From contig JAHCBA010000007.1 in the NCBI GenBank assembly GCA_019634625.1, forward strand, positions 62,001 through 126,000: a DNA stretch of 64,000 nucleotides. The letters are read 5' to 3'. Position numbers and translations under genes: made by a program. Shown here one piece after another: positions 61,409 to 64,000 of the stretch. Every line of letters begins with the position of its first letter. The stretch's first letter is position 1. A model generated the notes under the pieces. That model did no database searches, was not told the DNA's origin, and worked only from the letters and a program-made list of their open reading frames with translations. This DNA comes from Verrucomicrobiia bacterium (GTDB lineage: Bacteria > Verrucomicrobiota > Verrucomicrobiia > Limisphaerales > CAIMTB01).

Positions 61409-63277
61409 TTACCACGCGATGCCGTAGTCCTCGCCGTCGTTGCTCGCGCCGCCCCAGAGGGTCCCGTGGCGCCGGTCGAATTCAATCGCCGTGATCGGCC
61501 CCGAGGTGCGCTCCATGAAATCGAGCCGGTACCCCTTCCGCATCAGGTCCCGCCGCACCCAGGACGGCACCTCGTCGTTCAGCGTCAGGCGCCCCGGTTC
61601 CGACTCGTGGTCCTCGAACGACGCCCGCATCTGGTAGCTGGTGATGTTGGCCGCCTCGACCGCCTCCTGCACCGTCATGTCGAACTCCACCACGTTCAGG
61701 AAGAACTGCAGGAGGTTCTGCTCCTGCGTGTCGCCCCCCTGCACCGAAAAACACAGGAAAGGCAGCCCGTCCCGCAACGCCAGCGTCGGCGTCAGCGTCA
61801 CCCTCGGCCGCTTCCCCGGCGCCAGCACGTTGTAGGGGTTCTCCGCCGGGTCGAGCACGAAGCTCTGCATCCGCTGGCTCATCCCCACCCCTGTCCGCCC
61901 CGCAATGCACACCGGCAGCCATCCGCCGCTCGGCGTGATCGAAACCGCCCATCCCGCCGCATCCGCCGCCTGGATCGAGGTCGTCCCCGCCCGGAACGCC
62001 CGGTCGAAGTCCACCGATGCCCGGCTCCGCGGCGGCCGCACCGTCGCCGTCTTCGGCCAGTCCCGCAGCCAGTCCGGAAACGGATGCCGCCCCCCCTGGA
62101 ACGGGTACGGATCCCCGGGGCCCAGATCCGGCCGGTTCCGGGTCCAGTCGATCTCCTTGAGCCGGCTCAGGGCGTACTCCTTCGACAACAACCCCGCCAC
62201 CGGCTCGGCCGGCGGGAAGTCGGGATCGCCGTAATAGAAGTCCCGATCGGCAAACGCCAGGTTCATCACCTGGTACAGCGCATGGATGTAGCGGGCGCTG
62301 TTGTACCCCATCGCCCGCAGATCCAGAGGCTCGAGCAGGTTCAACGCCTGCAACATCGCCGGTCCCTGGGTCCAGGTGGTCAGCTTGTGGACCTCGATCC
62401 CCCGGTAGGTCGTCGAGACCGACTTCTCGAGCTTCACCCGCCACCGCGCCAGATCCTCCAGCGTGTGCAGCCCCCCCTGCTCCCGGGATCCGCGCACGAA
62501 CTCCTCCGCCAGATCGCCCCGGTAAAACCGGTCGTAGGCCGCCTGAATCGCCTCCTTCCGACCCTTCCCCGCCGCCCTTGCCTCCGCCTCGGCCGTGACC
62601 AGCGCCCGCAGCGTCCGATGCAGGTCCGGCTGCCGGAAAATCTCCCCCGGACGCGGATGCTCCCGCTCCGCCCCGCGGTGGGGAAAGAAAACCGCCCTCG
62701 AGTACGGCCACTCCATCATCGACTTCCGCCCGGTCTCGATGCGCCTCACCAGTTCCGCCTCGATGGGATAGCCGTCCGCCATCTCGATCGCCGGAGCCAG
62801 AACCTGCCCGAGACTCAGGGTCCCAAACTCCGCCAGCATCACCATCAATCCCCCCGGGTTCCCCGGCGTCACCGCCGCCAACGGACCCTCGCTCGGCGGA
62901 TATCGCAGCCCCAACCCACGGAAGAACTCCGGCGTGGCGCCGCCCGGCGCCACCCCCAGCGCGTTGATCCCGATCACCTCGCGCCGCTCCGGATGATACA
63001 GCAGCGCCTGCGTCTCCCCGCCCCACCCCACGTCGTCGTGCATCGTGCAGACCACCGCCAGCATCGCGCACGCCGCATCAATCGCGTTGCCCCCCTGATG
63101 GAACATCCGCGCTCCCGCCGTCGCTGCCGGCGGCTTGCCCGCGATCGCCACCCAGTGGCGCCCGTGCAACACCGGCTTCTGGGTCGCCCCGCCCGCCGCA
63201 TGAATGGGAAGACTCATCAACCCGATGATCCAGATGCCCACGCTCCAAAGCCAGCGACGTTCCGTGGCAGGGTTCAT
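61409..63277 (-). CDS. Gamma-glutamyltransferase family protein
   Basis: The 622-aa protein has a signal peptide (residues about 9-27) when the ATG at 63277 is used, which has GGAGGG upstream. The large-subunit part includes GGNAIDAACAMLAVVCTMHD, and the autoprocessing nucleophile site is GTTSIQAADAAGWAVS. The small subunit includes GVGMSQRMQSFVLDP and PRVTLTPTLAL. It would hydrolyse or transfer gamma-glutamyl groups in the periplasm. It is convergent with the preceding gene (18-bp gap). Confidence 0.88.
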   Translation of the reverse strand: MNPATERRWLWSVGIWIIGLMSLPIHAAGGATQKPVLHGRHWVAIAGKPPAATAGARMFHQGGNAIDAACAMLAVVCTMHDDVGWGGETQALLYHPERREVIGINALGVAPGGATPEFFRGLGLRYPPSEGPLAAVTPGNPGGLMVMLAEFGTLSLGQVLAPAIEMADGYPIEAELVRRIETGRKSMMEWPYSRAVFFPHRGAEREHPRPGEIFRQPDLHRTLRALVTAEAEARAAGKGRKEAIQAAYDRFYRGDLAEEFVRGSREQGGLHTLEDLARWRVKLEKSVSTTYRGIEVHKLTTWTQGPAMLQALNLLEPLDLRAMGYNSARYIHALYQVMNLAFADRDFYYGDPDFPPAEPVAGLLSKEYALSRLKEIDWTRNRPDLGPGDPYPFQGGRHPFPDWLRDWPKTATVRPPRSRASVDFDRAFRAGTTSIQAADAAGWAVSITPSGGWLPVCIAGRTGVGMSQRMQSFVLDPAENPYNVLAPGKRPRVTLTPTLALRDGLPFLCFSVQGGDTQEQNLLQFFLNVVEFDMTVQEAVEAANITSYQMRASFEDHESEPGRLTLNDEVPSWVRRDLMRKGYRLDFMERTSGPITAIEFDRRHGTLWGGASNDGEDYGIAW

Positions 63278-63500
63278 GAATCCACCCTCCCCCATCCGCC
63301 CCACCCTCGTCCACCCCCGCCCCCAGCCCCTCCCCGATTCCCGGGCGCATCTCAGGCTCTTGGAATTCGCCCAAGCCATCCCTCGTGGGGACTCATCCTC
63401 GAACCCGCAGGCACACCTTTGCGAACACCGGCTTTGGGCCAGCCCGTTGGGTTCGATCCTGCCCGCACCTCCCATTCCGCGCAGGAACTGAATTCTAGCC
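63278..63500. other. Intergenic region upstream of the gamma-glutamyltransferase
   Basis: It contains a pyrimidine-rich plus strand at 63285-63345 and otherwise plain sequence. No gene, RNA or promoter element is recognisable. It should hold the promoter of the gamma-glutamyltransferase gene. Confidence 0.5.
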
Positions 63501-63584
63501 TTCAGCTTTCAGCTTTCAGGTTTCAGCTTTCAGGTCTCAGGTCTCAGGTCTCAGGTCTCAGGCTTCAGGCTTCAGTCTTCAGTC
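63501..63584. repeat. Tandem heptamer repeat, twelve units
   Basis: Twelve consecutive 7-base units of TTCAGCT, TTCAGGT, CTCAGGT, TTCAGGC and TTCAGTC type run without a gap, drifting gradually from one variant to the next. The last unit overlaps the stop codon of the GH43 gene (63583-63585). Confidence 0.9.
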
Positions 63585-64000
63585 ACATCTCCGCCCCCAC
63601 GGGTGGGCCGGTCATCGTGACCGGCCGGAGCAGGCCGTCGGAATCGTGCTCGATGCGGTCGATCGCCACCTGTCGTGAGCCGCGGTAGGGTCCGTCTCCG
63701 GACGTGTTCTCCCATCGGTGGTAGAAGATCAGCCATTCCCCGGTGCCCGGACGCCGGACGAGCGAATGATGCCCGGGGCCCTTTCGTGTCCCGTCGCTCT
63801 CCAGAATCGCCCCCCGATAGGTCCACGGCCCGGTGGGCGTCGCAGCCGTGGCATAGTGCACCGAATAGGATGAACGCTGCCAGCTCCCGTGACTGTACGT
63901 GAGATGGTAGCGTCCCGCGTGGTAATGCACGAAGGGAGCCTCCGTGAAGCGGGGCGGCGTCTCGACCTGGATCTCGTGCGCCAGACTCATCAGGTCCGCG
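63583..64000 (-). CDS. GH43-family glycosidase (C-terminal part; continues beyond window)
   Basis: About 139 residues are visible up to the window edge, and the frame is open upstream. Typical five-bladed-propeller GH43 segments are seen: EAPFVHYHAGRYHLTYS (with the Glu of the EAPF/EGP motif), YATAATPTGPWTYRG, GPGHHSLVRRPGTGEWLIF and YHRW. Members act on arabinan or xylan side chains, which would fit a plant-polysaccharide user like the apiose locus suggests. The ATG at 63990 is inside the domain and is not the start. Confidence 0.85.
   Translation of the reverse strand, partial: ADLMSLAHEIQVETPPRFTEAPFVHYHAGRYHLTYSHGSWQRSSYSVHYATAATPTGPWTYRGAILESDGTRKGPGHHSLVRRPGTGEWLIFYHRWENTSGDGPYRGSRQVAIDRIEHDSDGLLRPVTMTGPPVGAEM

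Noticed and set aside
61466-63688. Plus-strand ORF of 740 codons opposite the gamma-glutamyltransferase
   Set aside because: Arg/Pro/His-rich shadow; the minus strand encodes a protein with the autoprocessing motif.
1-64000. CRISPR arrays, rRNA, tRNA, transposase or phage genes
   Set aside because: None was recognisable on reading; the only tandem array is the heptamer at 63501, which has no spacers.

Overview
The window is about 64 kb of GC-rich DNA from a Gram-negative bacterium, most likely a Verrucomicrobiota member (Limisphaerales/Pedosphaerales-like). This rests on gene style, not on a marker gene. The clues are an ECF-type sigma factor paired with a WD40 Ser/Thr kinase, a type II secretion operon with a split secretin, giant LamG/HAF surface proteins, and DUF1080, DUF4038 and PQQ-propeller exported proteins. 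I found no rRNA, tRNA, CRISPR array, phage or transposase gene.

Region 1 (3-11758, + strand) reads as one sugar-catabolism locus, and the best single explanation is D-apiose use. It holds a Gfo/Idh/MocA dehydrogenase (cut by the window edge), an ApnO-like oxidoisomerase, a xylose-isomerase-like TIM barrel, a complete RbsABC-type importer, an ApnL-like lactonase, an AraC regulator and a secreted GH140-like (DUF4038) apiosidase. Together these would release apiose from plant pectin or apiosides, import it, and oxidise it through apionolactone, apionate and 3-oxo-isoapionate. A 49-bp near-perfect palindrome closes the region against a convergent gene.

Region 2 (11896-18603, - strand) has the kinase/sigma pair, an alpha/beta hydrolase and a small exported thrombospondin-type-3 protein. 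One copy of a dispersed about 150-bp repeat lies here; others are at 36557 and 57088. Region 3 (18754-32708, - strand) is a lipoprotein parvulin, a 586-aa exported protein and a giant surface gene of about 11 kb. The giant gene is interrupted by one in-frame TGA between its signal-peptide part and the 3478-aa remainder. The remainder carries two LamG domains, a PA14-like domain, HAF repeats and a helical C-terminal region that resembles the pore-forming part of Tc-toxin TcA subunits.

Region 4 (32893-37678, + strand) has an EamA permease, a homocysteine S-methyltransferase, a glucosamine-6-phosphate deaminase/ROK kinase pair and an OmpA-family envelope protein. Region 5 (37698-53652, - strand) is a long overlapping operon. 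It runs from a small exported helical protein through gspE-F-G-H-I-J-K-L-M, a GspC/PilP-like protein, an N-domain secretin half and a pore secretin half, and ends in an NtrC-type two-component system. No prepilin peptidase is present in the window.

Region 6 (53905-64000) holds exported and periplasmic proteins: a PQQ-like propeller, a dienelactone hydrolase, a DUF1080 lipoprotein, a 1333-aa Ig-like/modular surface protein, a gamma-glutamyltransferase, a 12-unit heptamer tandem repeat and the end of a GH43 glycosidase. The type II system plausibly exports the GH140, GH43 and modular surface proteins. That link is inference.
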